A DNA stretch of 64,000 nucleotides, taken from Hypomesus transpacificus (lineage: Eukaryota; Chordata; Actinopteri; Osmeriformes; Osmeridae). Under the pieces are notes generated by a model. The model ran no database searches, had not been told where the DNA came from, and saw nothing but the letters and a program-made list of their open reading frames with translations. Shown here piece by piece: positions 1 to 19,142 of this stretch (position 1 is its first letter; every line of letters begins with the position of its first letter). Both the position numbers and the translations under genes were made by a program. The DNA is taken from the NCBI RefSeq assembly GCF_021917145.1, contig NC_061062.1, positions 3,383,468 to 3,447,467 of the forward strand, read 5' to 3'.

Positions 1-7550
<7,550 letters not shown>

Positions 7551-7564
7551 GTTACCATGCCAAC
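7551..7564 (+). promoter_or_regulatory. Possible RFX X-box upstream of ccdc175
   Basis: The sequence GTTACCATGCCAAC is an imperfect inverted repeat that fits the RFX X-box consensus (GTNRCC, 0-3 nt spacer, RGYAAC) with one mismatch. It lies about 125 bp before the ccdc175 start codon, where a core promoter would be expected. RFX sites drive ciliary and testis genes, which would suit a coiled-coil protein of this kind. This is inference from one motif; no TATA box is evident. Confidence 0.35.
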
Positions 7565-7687
7565 CCATACACAGTAACGTTAATGATTTCTGGAAGTTAA
7601 AACTTTGAAGAAAAGCGTAGCTAAAATATTAGGAAGAGTCGGAACGTTCGTTTGGAGAAATTTACACATTGTCTTTCTATATTTGCT

Positions 7688-10600
7688 ATGGCATCTTGTC
7701 TTGTCCCAGACTTTCCCGCAGTCCAAATTGCATTGGAGCATTTGGGAGAATTGGGTAAGAAAAAAGACTGTTTGCTTGCTTTGCCACGGCATTCTTACTG
7801 TTGCATTCGTTCTAGGCTGAGGTCGAAGGATGTGAAGTGAACAGAAAATTTAAAATAAACTTTGCACAAAACTCCCAGTCAAACCTGGCGTGATTTAGTA
7901 AATATTGCCTAAAATGGCTATACTGGAGTTATTCTACTAATATAGGTCTGTTTGATACAATAAAAAAACGTTGTAGTTTACATTATGTTATGTTTTATTG
8001 CCAGATAAGCTGTTGAACGACGAAGGTGTTCCGTTTAGTCCAGAAGCCAGTCAGCACCTGAAGGAGATAGCTGCTGCCATCACTGAACTTGTACGACATG
8101 ATTAGGCTACTAATCCGATGTGTTGATCTATTCTAGGCTAAGCATTTGGGGTTTTAATGCCGACCATAACTCAGTATGAACTGACAGCCTACATGATAAA
8201 AACACTAATCGTATTCTTATGAATATCATTCAGGAAGACTCCAGGCGATCAGCGCATGAGAGGCTGGAGGTGGAGACAATTGAGACTAGTAAAATACGAC
8301 ACCAGGTCCAAAACATGCGTGTTAGCGTCAGTGAGGAGATAGCAGGTATGAATCACACTATATCTAGATTTCAGATTTTCAAAGCTTGCACATACACACA
8401 CATCACAGCCTACTGTTGTCTCTCGTTCCTACCAGCGGGTGTGGCGGCCGCCCGAGACAGCAACGCTGCCCAGATCCTCCAGCTACAGGAAGAACTTAAC
8501 GGCATACTTCAAGAAACAGAATCTAACGAGAAAAAACACGAATTACTGGGAAACCAGAACGCAATTCTGTTGTAAGATGAGACAATCACTTACTCCCTCA
8601 CTTACTCTCTGACTCAATCATCAACCTTTTTTACTCCAGATCACATATCCCATCTAGAAAGGATAAAAGCTAGCATAAACTGGTTAATATTTTTTTTTTA
8701 TTGTCACTTACTCAGTTCTGTTTGTATATACTTTGTGGATATCTGTCTCCAGTCCTGAGCGTGAACTGGTGAAGGGCCTTCACGAGGAGGTGATCGACCA
8801 GCTGAACTTCCAGCTGTCTGAGAAGGCCAACAAACACATCGTCCTCAACGAGACCCTGAACAAAGCCCAAGATGTGAGGGACAAGATCTCTACTGTGGAG
8901 GAGACCAGGCTGGAGCTGGAGCAGGACATGGTTCAAGAGAGGCTCATCTTCAACGAGACCAAGGAGAACCTCCAGAAAGAGGTCCAGACAGAGATCTGTC
9001 TGACTGTCACATGATTCACTGCCTAAAATGTTGATGCTGATTCTGCTGGTATCATGGGCTCATAATCCTAGAGGTCAAACCATTGATCTCTAGGATTAGT
9101 CTGAAGTCTGTGTGAGGTATCACCAACGCGTGATGGCCTCAACTCCAGTTGTAGCCTCAGCCAATACTCTCATTGACATCCCTAACAGTTCTAAGTGGTG
9201 GTGGGCTGGAGGAATGTCTTATGGCTGTGGGTCTGTCCCAGAACCTTCAGCAAGTGGGTCAAAGAACAGATCTTGTTTGCGTTCTGAGACTAGACACAGC
9301 CTAATGGAACACACATTCCCACTCCAAGCCCTGCCTCAATCTTCTGTCCTGGTTCTCCAGGTGGAGGAAAGCATCACCGTAATCAGCGAGCAGAAGAAAA
9401 ACAATGCAAAGATCCGCAAAGTGCTGGACGTCGTCAACTCTGAGGTGCTGGATAACGAGGACAGGGTTACTGAGCTCCAAAACGTACGTTTGTGTAACAT
9501 ACTTCTGAGTTCAGGACATAAGAGTTGTGTGTTTGATGGGAGATGTGTGGTGTTTCTGTTACGTAACACTTTTTACTTCAAACATTGTGTGCTCAGAACA
9601 TCACCCAATTAGAGCATAATATTGGAAGACTGACTGCTGCTGAAACTCAATGTAAGGAGCAGTTGAAGGAAGAGATCAACAAATGCCAGGAACTGGTTGA
9701 ACAAAAGTAAGATTTAAATGAACCCAGTTAAGATTTAAATTAATAAAGCCAACCCTGGCACACGCACATTCAGATATACATTTTACATCCAGCCATTAAA
9801 CTACGAGATACGTGAACCCACATTCTGTTGCCCTAAATTTTTGTTCTTTCCAGGACTTTCCACGACAGGGACCTGGTGGAGGTGAGGGAAGCGTTTGAGC
9901 TGAAGGTTCAGTCACTGCATGAGGAGATCTTAGTGGTGAGTCACGAACCATTTCATTCTCTCTGAAAGGATTCTTGCTTGCTCGAGGGCATCGTGTTTTC
10001 ACTCTCCTCTCATCCCTCTTTATAGTACCTGATGTTATTGTCATGGGGAGCGATATAACCGTTACACCTGTGTTATGTCCCATGTGAGGGGGCCTCGATG
10101 TCGTGCTGCGCCACACTCTAATGGCGCTTTTATCGAGTGCCTGCTTCAAATGCCAGGCGGTTAGGCCTGACCTTTGGAGGGTGATTGCTGTGCTTTGATG
10201 TGCCAGAGTTTAGCTGTCTGATCTGAGGGTGGAGGCTGGCTCTGTGAGAGCATGAAAGGCTGGTCTGAGATGGAGGATGGCCTTTCAGTAAAACTCCTCT
10301 GTGCTTGACCCGAGCCCACAGACAGCCCTGGGCCTCAGTCAGGACAACACTGTGGGCATGACTGCTAGGTTAGCCACGGCAGAAGCACAAGAGGTGGTCA
10401 GACACAATGTTGTGTTCACCACTTCTATCCATGTCCAGTACTACCCATCTATCACCAGTGCTCCTTGAGATGAGTTTGGTGGGTCACTAGTGCTGGGTGA
10501 GCTGATAAGAGGTTCTCGGTGTTGCTGTTGTTGTGTGCAGGTGGACAGTGATATGGAGAAGGCTCAGACCGTCAATGGGATTTTCCTGGCCTCCATCACT

Positions 10601-13600
10601 AAGTTGTCAGACAGCTTCAAGGCTCACAGGAAGGAGGAGGACGAGGTCATGGCGGAACACCTTATAGTCTCACGCAGGTCACATGCTCACTCCGCCCTTT
10701 CACCCCCCCCTCCTATGTCCTCCCACCACCCACCTCCCTAAATCTTTCCCCCCCCCCCTCACACTCCACCACCACCCTCCCTCCTCTCTCCACCCTCTCA
10801 CATTATCTCTCTACTTCCACCTCTTATTTTATTCTTCTTAGTAAGTCTATGCACAATATTTTACGAATACAAAGACACCATCACTTCGCACCGTCACATG
10901 TAGTACATTTTATACAACAGCACCATTAACTTCAGAGTTAGATATGTGTTTGCTTTGTCTCCAGGTTAGAGAAGTCCAGGCAGAGACTGGAGGAACGCAT
11001 TGCCTCCATCGCCAAATACAAGATAGAGATGAGAGAGATGGAAGACGAGATCAAACAGCTACTTGAGGCCAACATGTAAGATATGTCCTCATACGGAACA
11101 TCATAGTCCAGAACTCTTAACACCAGACGGATTCTTATAAACGGATTATCAGTCAGAAAGACTACCTGTGGAACTCTCCAAACCGTCACCTTGGTGATCA
11201 TAAGTGGCCACAGCAAGAGCCATAAAGAGGATGATGAGGCGTGGCCTCTGTCTGTGTGGTGTCTTTCCCTTCCAGAGTCAACGAGGACCTGTTCCAGAGG
11301 AACCAGGAGGAACTCCATGGTCAGCTCAGCAAGGAGAAGAAGAGCATGTGAGTAGAGGAGGACCAGCACCCAGTCTGATCCAGCGCTGTGCACCTGTACC
11401 AGATGAGGAACTTCCTAAAGCATGCTGTGTTTTCCCACAGAGCCATGTATGAGGTTGAGAAGGAGGGTCTGTGTCAGTCTCTGGACAAGCTGAAGAGAGA
11501 CCACGAGCATTATGTCAAAGAGATCAACGCTGATATCACCACCACCAGGGAGAGATATACCCAGCTAAGACAGGAGGTCCTACACACTTTATTTTTCTTT
11601 TCTGCATTGCTTCTATCCTCACTTTCCCTCAAGTTCTATTTAGGGTCCTCTGATTTTCTTACACAAGTGATTATCTAAACACAAATCTAGCCAGCTACCC
11701 CCCTGAAAAGCGCGTTAGTAGAATAGTAAATAGACTGTATTCATGTAGCGCTTTTCTACCTTAGCGGGACTCAAAGCGCTTTAAATGATTTGCCTCATAC
11801 AATAACACACTCATACAACAACGGCGGCAGAGGTGCCACACCAAGCGCTAGCCTGCCCATCGGGAGTAACTTGAGGTTCAGTGTCTTGCTTAAGGACACT
11901 TCGGCACATGACATGGCCTGAGTGTCAAGGATCGAACAGCCAACCTTGCGATTAACAGACGACCCTCTCTACAGTCCATCAAAGAACATCAGTTCAGTAG
12001 CTCGTTAGCTTCTGGGAGAAGCTGCAGAAACGCCAGAAGCCAGGGTAGCTAGCTATGGTCCCAGGCTGTGATATCAACACCTTGTGTTTTCGCCCGTTGC
12101 TTCGAATCGTACTGGTTGGCTCCAGGAATCTCACACAGCAGTAAATAAGGTCAGCTAAACAAATTACTCACCAGTCCGGAGGTCAGGTCAGAGCTAGGTG
12201 CTAAACAGATCCAAGCCGGGCTTGTCCAGGTGAGCAAAATGGTACATTTATAAGCTCTTCTGTAGCTGATATATACAGTTATTCAAAGCACCGGATGTAC
12301 TATCCAGGTAGCCAGCAACTACGGACCGTAGTGGACCGTAATACCGTTGTACGGTACTAGCCTATAGCTACCAACCAGTTAGCTTATACTCAGTCAGCTT
12401 TGTTTTCCCAGTATTTGCGCTGTTGAGCTAGTGTGGGATTGATAGTATTAAAGCAATACAACTCAAGATGGGGAATCAAATGATGATCATAAATCCTGTT
12501 GATAAATCGATGCCATTCAATATCCGAAATATTGTATTGAATAACAGTAGAAACACAAGGCGATTTCCCCTTACATCGCTGATAACCGGTCACATGACCC
12601 TCGTCTTCTTGCATAGAGAAATGGCAAGGTAGGAGGTGATATGGTAAAAGAAAAAGATGCAACGCCAAGCACACCTCACAATTTACCCAGAAAAAGTTTT
12701 ACATTTGCATACATTTATCAGGCACTTTTATCCAAAGCAGTGCATAAAGATAGCTTGGTAGACGCTTGGTGAGTTTTGCAGATGGTGACGTCACAGTGGC
12801 AGCTCACAGCTGAGCACGAGATAACTATCCTCCCTGTCCTTACAGGAGGAGAAGCTGCAGGAGCATCTGCACATGAGCTCTGTGATCGAGAAGCTCAAGA
12901 ACGAAGTGGTGGAGGCCGAGGAGAACTACGAGCACGTGAAGATCTCCCTGAAAGACCAGACCCTACAGTTAATTGTAAGTCTTTTGCGGTTCAAAACCTA
13001 CATTTGAACTCCTACATTTCAATTCCTATTGTGGTGCAGCTGCTTTAACCACTCACATCTGCAGAAAATCTCATCTATAGCGATCAATACATCGACCTGA
13101 GCTTCAGGGCACCTGCTGTAGCTGGCAGGATGAGTTAGGGTCAGGGGTCAGGGGGTCAACTGGTTTCCTGTCTGACTTATCAGGTAGAAGCAGAAGAAGT
13201 GACTCTGAGTAGCCAGACGACAGCGATGGAACTGGAGGACAAGACTAAGATCCTGGAAGAGGTGGAGGCCCAGTTCGATGTGGACCAGTCCAGACACCAG
13301 AACCTGATGACACAGACATCTGGTAAGGATCACATGTATCTCTCTACACTCCTTGTATATCCATCTATATAGGTTTAGTAGCGGTGTGTCTGCTATCCTC
13401 GTCATGCTGCAGTATGTGTGTTTCTCCAGACATGAAGACCACCCATAACAATCTGGAGCTGTCTATCCAGGAGATAAAAGAACAGACCAGTATCCTCGTT
13501 CAGCCCAAGGTGGGCATTCTACACATTTCCCATGATTGACCAGCAACCAAACATTCAGTTCAGACAACTAGTGCACTAATCTGAAACGTGGCCTACTTGT

Positions 13601-14630
13601 GTGTGTGTGTGTCTGTTGCAGGAGATTGTGCGTAAACAGTTGGCGTTTCTGCGTGAAAAGCACATGGGTACACTGAAAACCCACGCCGCAGAGATCAGCA
13701 CCACTGAAAACAGCATCTATGAGAATGGAGTCAAGCTGGAGCAGGTCAACATGGAGAACAGCAGACTGCACCTGGTACGCATGGCAGTCCAGCACACACA
13801 CACACCTGACAGGTTAACAGCACATTGTTTAAACTAGCCAATACTCCTGGCACAAGCACCATAAAGATCAGTTTAGCTCTACAGTCGTACAGAATCTGAG
13901 GGCTCAGGACCTGACTACAGCTAGTCATGCAATATTCATTCTTCTGGTTTGGCTCTCTGGTGTGTGCTCTGATTACAGTCTCTCTGTTTAGAGATTAGAG
14001 AGACCTCTGGTGGGTATTTGTGTTGACTTTAGACAGGTCACTGGCAGCGCTGTCTTGTGTTTCTTAATGATGTTGTTGTCGTTATTGTTGTTGTTGTCCC
14101 GGGTCCCAGTGCATCGAACAGATGAAGGAAGACTTAGCTGATGCCAGAAGTGAGAAGGAGAGACACATCCAGGACATAGGCAGGCTCAACAGAGAGGAGC
14201 TTTCATTATTTGGTAAGATGTAGACAACTAGGACACATGTAATCAATAACTCGGCTGGTAACTGATGGCGTTTTATTTGTTGGTAAGGGCCGTTTTTGTT
14301 TTTTGTTTTAAATCAGTGTGTGTTTCTGTAGGGAGACTACTGGAAGCTTGGCAGGAAGATACAGTGGTGACTGAGGTGAGGACATGGCTAACACAAGCAC
14401 ATTAGCAGTATTGCATGTGTGTATCTTTAATGTATGCCCTACCCCATCTCCAGGAGTCTGCAGAGAGGGACCAGAAGCTGCTGGAGGCCATCCACTCCCT
14501 CATGTTGAAGATCCAGGACAGGAAGGGTCAGCTGGGGAAAATCAGTAGCCAACTGGAACAGCAGCTGCATGATATGAACTCACTGCTAGTTAGTGCTAGC
14601 TATACTAAGCTAAAGCTCTCCAAGTCATAA
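7688..14630 (+). CDS. ccdc175: Coiled-coil domain-containing protein 175 (CCDC175-like), 19 exons
   Basis: Exons: 7688-7754, 8005-8090, 8234-8345, 8436-8571, 8753-8981, 9361-9483, 9597-9706, 9854-9935, 10541-10677, 10965-11075, 11276-11347, 11441-11576, 12846-12974, 13184-13322, 13430-13509, 13622-13774, 14110-14212, 14332-14375, 14454-14630. All phases join into one 741-residue frame, close to my recollection of about 790 residues for human CCDC175. The ATG has G at -3 and +4. The protein opens MASCLVPDFPAVQIALEHLG and then is almost entirely charged heptad-type coiled coil (E, K, Q, L-rich; for example LELEQDMVQERLIFNETKEN), with no signal peptide or membrane segment. Its molecular role is unknown. 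The name rests mainly on synteny (next to jkamp in the mammalian arrangement), coiled-coil content and size. Exons 5 and 12 end in weak GTCC donors. A SINE lies in intron 12. Confidence 0.83.
11729..11973 (-). mobile_element. 5'-truncated tRNA-derived SINE in ccdc175 intron 12
   Basis: On the minus strand a tRNA B-box-like motif (GGCTGTTCGATCC, 11929-11941 on +) follows a partial tRNA-like head, and the body ends in the conserved AAAGCGCT...AGCGCTACAT type tail at about 11735-11785. The A box is missing, so the copy is 5'-truncated. The same element type is widespread in teleost genomes (established knowledge). It is antisense to the host gene. Confidence 0.75.
12690..12745 (-). repeat. Degraded SINE tail fragment
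   Basis: The sequence ACATTTATCAGGCACTTTTATCCAAAGCAGTGC resembles, with several changes, the 3' region of the SINE found intact at 32551-32758. It is an old fragment in ccdc175 intron 12, just before exon 13. Confidence 0.5.
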
Positions 14631-14878
14631 TTCCGCCATGCTACAACACCCACATCTCTACTACAGTATAACCTATAATACATAAGGCTAGGGTAATTGC
14701 CAAAGATTATCTTGGACTAAAAGACGGACAAATTGCCACCATGTGCCTAACACACTCAGATATTGGGCTCCTCTTGTAGTTGCAAGACAGACTAGACAAA
14801 ATTATGCAATTGTGACATACATCATTGCAACTGTTATAGCAAGGTAAGTCTAAGAAAAGTTTGAGACCAGTTGGTATG

Positions 14879-14884
14879 TTTATT
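14879..14884 (-). terminator. Poly(A) signal AATAAA for jkamp
   Basis: TTTATT on the + strand reads AATAAA on the minus strand, about 740 nt after the jkamp stop codon. Use of this signal would make the jkamp 3' UTR overlap the end of the ccdc175 transcript by about 100 nt. Confidence 0.45.
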
Positions 14885-14964
14885 TGGAATAACACATTGC
14901 TAACACATCAGACTTGTTAAACAAAAGCATTTCTGATTTCATTTAGGTTTTCTTACATAAAAAC

Positions 14965-14970
14965 AATAAA
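14965..14970 (+). terminator. Poly(A) signal AATAAA for ccdc175
   Basis: AATAAA lies 335 nt after the ccdc175 stop codon. It is the first canonical hexamer on this strand and so the likely 3' end signal; no transcript evidence is available. Confidence 0.5.
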
Positions 14971-15621
14971 AACCATTAAACATATTCCTTCTCTTTGCAC
15001 ATGTTTTCAGTTGGCATTCAATGAGATAAGCATGCATAAAAGCATATTTTCAATGGCAAGATTCACACAACAGAATCTGTGACAAAACAGCAGCATTAAT
15101 ATTTACATTTCCATGTGCACATGTGAAAGAGAAAATTGGCTAAACAGTTGGCAATTGGTATACAATGTACAGATGGAGAATATGCACGCACACACACATT
15201 AAATTACATTATGAGGGGGTAGCCTCATTGAGTTACAGTAATCATAGACAACATTTTCAAGATGGTGCGTAAATGCTGTTATTGAAGTGAAATGCACACT
15301 GCTTAAACATCTTTACTCTATCAACACGCACACATTCATACATAAGCTACAGGACCTCCCAAACTGCAGGACTAACTCCTACTGTAAATGCTTGAAGTAG
15401 TTTAGGAATGCCCACACGTGAACAATATTCTCAGGGCAAGGCTAGGGGTTGTGGAGCGTCAATCCAACCACACCTGCTAGACAGACCACTGGACAGATGG
15501 GCAAACCTTCATGTCTTGGTTTAGGGTTACTTTAGAGAGTTTACACTTTATGAATGGTACATTGCTAGCTTTGCACAGGATAAATTAAAATGGACCTTCC
15601 AAGTATTTAGCAGTGGCTAGG

Positions 15622-17459
15622 TTAGTGTCCGGTGCCCCCCTCAGACAGGATACGACTGGGCTCAGTGAACTTTGCTGTCAGGAGGTAAAACAGGGCGGGG
15701 CCAGGCACCAGAGCCAATAGCGGCAAGTCCTGCTCCAATTTATCCAATCGGGAGATTGAGATGATGCCATATGCGTGAAGGAGCCAATGGCTGAAGAGAA
15801 CCACCAGTCTTTTCTTCTTGGCAACAAGGTTCTTGAAAGACTGGACAGAAGTAAAAGTATAATTTATATAGTACTATTTTAACTTCATAAAATCGAAACT
15901 GTACAGAGATTAGGTGGAAAGAAATGGAAAAGTTAGCTCTGAAATCCCTTCTCACCTGTATCTCTGATGCTGACATGTACACAGCCAGGGTAACCAAGGA
16001 CAACACGAGTATGATGTAGGGAAAGGCATAATCTGAATGAGAAAAACGTAAACACGTAAAGCATCTTCACAACACATTATTGACTCATTTTCTCATAGAA
16101 GCAGACCTTAGAGGCCAGTCATACACCTTTAACTTTGTTTGTAACGTTGAGTCTATGGTGTGTGCGTCTGTTTTTCACTTACACAGCAGCCCCCCTCCCA
16201 CTGCTTGTAGTACTGTCAGGATAGGGAAGAAGTAGAGGGCAGCATAGATGCTCTTGAAGCGATCAGACTTCCCAAGACCGCAGGCAATCTTCTTTACCAG
16301 CAGGGGGCGTAGCATCATCATGAAGACCAGGCAGAAGGCATAGTAGATCAATACTATGGTGTACCTAGGAAGCAAAGAAGGCTCTGTTGGTCAGTACTAC
16401 AAACAGGGGGCCTACCTGGCAGTGGTAATCAAGCGGGACTGGCATCATAAAACTAGTCCAGTCAACACATTTCCAAGGGATTGTTGAGGACCGGAATGTG
16501 TGTTTCTGCCATTAACAGAATGTACCTGCAGGTCCTGCAATGCAGTACTCACAAGGGGAAGACGGCCTCTTGCGTACAATGCAGGGTGTTGACGTAGTCA
16601 GGGCTAGGGTTGTACAGCATGGTGTACCAGTCAGACAGCATCTGGACCCGACAAGAGCGGATGGCTAGGAGACCCACAGGTTCGTTGACCAGCAGAGTCA
16701 CCACACCTGCCACACTGCACTCAAACAGAGCAGTGATGTGCTGGAACAAGGCACTGGAGCTGCAGGACAGACGGTCAGCATTAGGTTAACAGATAAGAGG
16801 CGGACAGAGAAGACAGGCCATGGGTTTGACCTCCAGTTGATTTTGCCGTCGGTAGCGTCAGTTGTAACGGGAGATGGTGGTTTACCTCTTCTTCCCAGAG
16901 TACCACTCTATGAAGAACCAGTGCAGGACCAGAGGCAGCATCGCCATAAACCCCAGGTACAGCCAGTCATACAGCTCTGGAGACTCCGTGCACTTCTCAC
17001 ACATCTTGTCCCCGTTGGTCCTCTCGCCCCTCGGACACACCTTGTTGTTGAGAAAGACATTTTAGTTATAAAAATGCCAGCACGATGTAACAATGTAATG
17101 TTGATCAACTATTTGAGTCGTAGGTGCTACTAAGGTTCTTGCTATAAAGCGACAATCCAGTAGTTGTCAACAAGCGGTACGGCAGTACGTGGTTAGCTAC
17201 CTAAGCTGTACTCACCCCACATTCTCCATCGATTGAGCCATTATTGATAATCGTCCTGCCACAGTACAGCCCAGGGCAAGTTGAGATTGCGACCTCTGCA
17301 ACAAAAAATAATCAGGGGTTTTATCTCACAGACCTTCATTTGTTTTGTGAGCTGACAGGTCATAATGGTAGCCAGAGCTAGCTGTTTTGGCTAGCTACTA
17401 CCATATTATGAATCAAACTCATAGTTATATATGCTGCTTATATACACATACATACCCAT
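15622..17459 (-). CDS. jkamp: JNK1/MAPK8-associated membrane protein (JAMP), ER multi-pass protein
   Basis: Coding exons in transcript order: 17459-17456, 17295-17216, 17040-16886, 16759-16553, 16364-16183, 16032-15956, 15840-15622. They join into 307 residues, near the roughly 310 of human JKAMP, and match it closely along the whole length (for example ESPELYDWLYLGFMAMLPLV, KKIACGLGKSDRFKSIYAAL). The N-terminus is cysteine-rich (CPGLYCG, GECGVCPRG, MCEKC), followed by about seven hydrophobic membrane segments. The family sits in the ER membrane, binds JNK1 and recruits proteasomes for ER-associated degradation (established knowledge). The first coding exon contributes only ATGG before a GTATGT donor; its context (A at -3, G at +4) is good, but it remains the least certain exon. 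An alternative acceptor two bases on (17293) exists for exon 2. The gene converges with ccdc175. Confidence 0.94.
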
Positions 17460-17576
17460 GATCAAACCAAATGTTCTGGAGTGGTTGATTTATCTTTTGC
17501 TTTCCGATTAATCTCCATATACACATACAACCATTAACGCTAGCTATCAGGCTAGCTTGTCCTCCTTGATGCGATC

Positions 17577-17586
17577 ACCGGAAGTG
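17577..17586 (-). promoter_or_regulatory. ETS-type site in the probable jkamp promoter
   Basis: ACCGGAAGTG on the + strand (CACTTCCGGT on minus) is a near-ideal ETS/GABP site. It lies about 120 bp upstream of the proposed jkamp ATG, with no TATA box, as in many TATA-less housekeeping promoters. This supports transcription starting near 17.55 kb and hence the small first coding exon at 17456-17459. In mammals JKAMP shares this promoter area with L3HYPDH, which is not seen here. Confidence 0.5.
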
Positions 17587-17599
17587 GGGCTCCTATCCG

Positions 17600-18683
17600 G
17601 GTTGCAAAATGTTAAATAATTAAAATCCTCTACATACGATGACTCCAGGAACTCATTGTCATGTACCAAGGAAAGCACATTCAGCCAAGTCCAATAAATA
17701 GATAAAAAACTATGAACAATTCGTTTCAAGCGTTTTCTCTAGTGAGAGGATATATTATGTTTTCATATCTCAAAAAGAGTATTGGGACACCACTAGCTTT
17801 CACGGGAACGTGCAAAACTAAGGGGAAGGGGGAAGGGGGAATATTGGGATTCGGCCTTAGACTCTCTAAATTCCAAATAATGTACATGTGGAAAGTTAGA
17901 ACTAGCAAGGCAACTGAGTAACGATTGGGCCAACCTACAATCATTAAACGGTTAACTACTGTAGTTCACTCAAAATTATAATCGTTTACATCGAAACCAG
18001 TTATTAACTACTACTCTAACATGGTGACATTTTACAGAAATTAGTAAGATCGGTGGCGAATCGTTTCACGTGGCTAGGCAATGGGTAACATTCACAGATC
18101 ATGACAAATACAGATAATATCTTAAAATAGAATACACGCTGCCGGTCAAATACACAATTTTTATGCCAAAACATTTGAGCCTCACGGCATAATATTTATC
18201 ATAAAATGATGTTAAGTGTTCTATTTATAAAAAACACAAATGTGATGTGATATATTGCCATCCATGACCTGATTACAATGAGCATGTGAAAGTCCATATT
18301 TTACATTTATTTGCCTTCTTTCTTGGTCGACATCCAACCAAATATCGAATTGTGGGGTAAATGCTTAATTCTGCAAAATAACCTCATTACAGGTACCATG
18401 GCAACGGCACCAAACGTCACGGGGAGAATGCAAAGACACTCAAGGAAGGAGGGGTCTACGAACGGGTATCGGACTGGCAAACTGTGACATGCAAACAAAC
18501 AGATGTGCTTGTCTTCAGGGAACGGGAAATAGAGACCAGACTATGGGTCTTATTTATGAATATCTGTGACAACTGTAAGATTACGGTATTGAAAGGGAAG
18601 TCGCACTGGAGGTCTATCTTTCCTCAATGCGACACACCTCTGATTCTTTAGCACGGAGTATCTGAGAAGATATTCTGAAAGGG
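17600..18683. other. Gap between jkamp promoter and gpr135; no l3hypdh
   Basis: AT-rich unique-looking DNA without coding exons on either strand. In the human arrangement L3HYPDH lies here; nothing like its proline-racemase-family sequence is present, and the space is too small for the usual multi-exon gene. The right end probably holds the gpr135 promoter and 5' UTR. Confidence 0.55.
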
Positions 18684-19142
18684 ATGAAGCTCTCTCCTGT
18701 CCGTGGTTCCCCTCCATTCGTGTCGGATGGATTTCCCGGTGAACATTGCTTTGCTCAGCAGCAGCAACTACAGCGCTGGGGAAAACACTTCGGGCACAAG
18801 CCTAACGTTGGAAATAGTCACCTTTTCCCCGGTGCTGACGAGCCTCATCACGGAGCCAAGCCTCGCAAACGTCACGGGCGGAGGCGATCCAGACCGAGAA
18901 CACTCTCCTGTGCCAAGCAAGGAGGGGAACTCGGTCCTCCAGGGTGTCACCGTGGCTGCCCAGGCACTAGTTCTCCTGGCAATATTTCTCCTGTCCAGTT
19001 TAGGGAACTCTGCTGTGGTGATAGTTATAATCAAACACCGCCAGCTGAGAACAGTCACCAACGCTTTCATCATGTCCCTCTCCCTATCCGACTTCTTGAC
19101 GGCCGTGCTTTGTTTACCCTTCTCGTTTATGATGCTCTTTAG
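18684..19142 (+). other. Out-of-frame upstream ATG overlapping the gpr135 start
   Basis: An ATG with G at -3 occurs 43 nt before the gpr135 start codon and opens a 152-codon frame (starting [16 protein letters not shown]) that runs far into the receptor's coding sequence in another frame. The peptide itself is probably not meaningful. If the mRNA includes this position, ribosomes would have to leak past it to make the receptor, which would lower translation. Confidence 0.35.

Larger units (their letters stand above)
14631..15621. other. Tail-to-tail 3' UTR region of ccdc175 and jkamp
   Basis: No coding exon is visible. The 991 bp between the two stop codons probably consists of the two 3' UTRs, which converge and may overlap (see the two poly(A) signal entries). 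It is AT-rich, without long tandem repeats. Confidence 0.6.

Noticed and set aside
18703..18726. Upstream extension of gpr135 by eight codons
   Set aside because: The extension begins at GTG, not ATG; the first in-frame ATG is at 18727.
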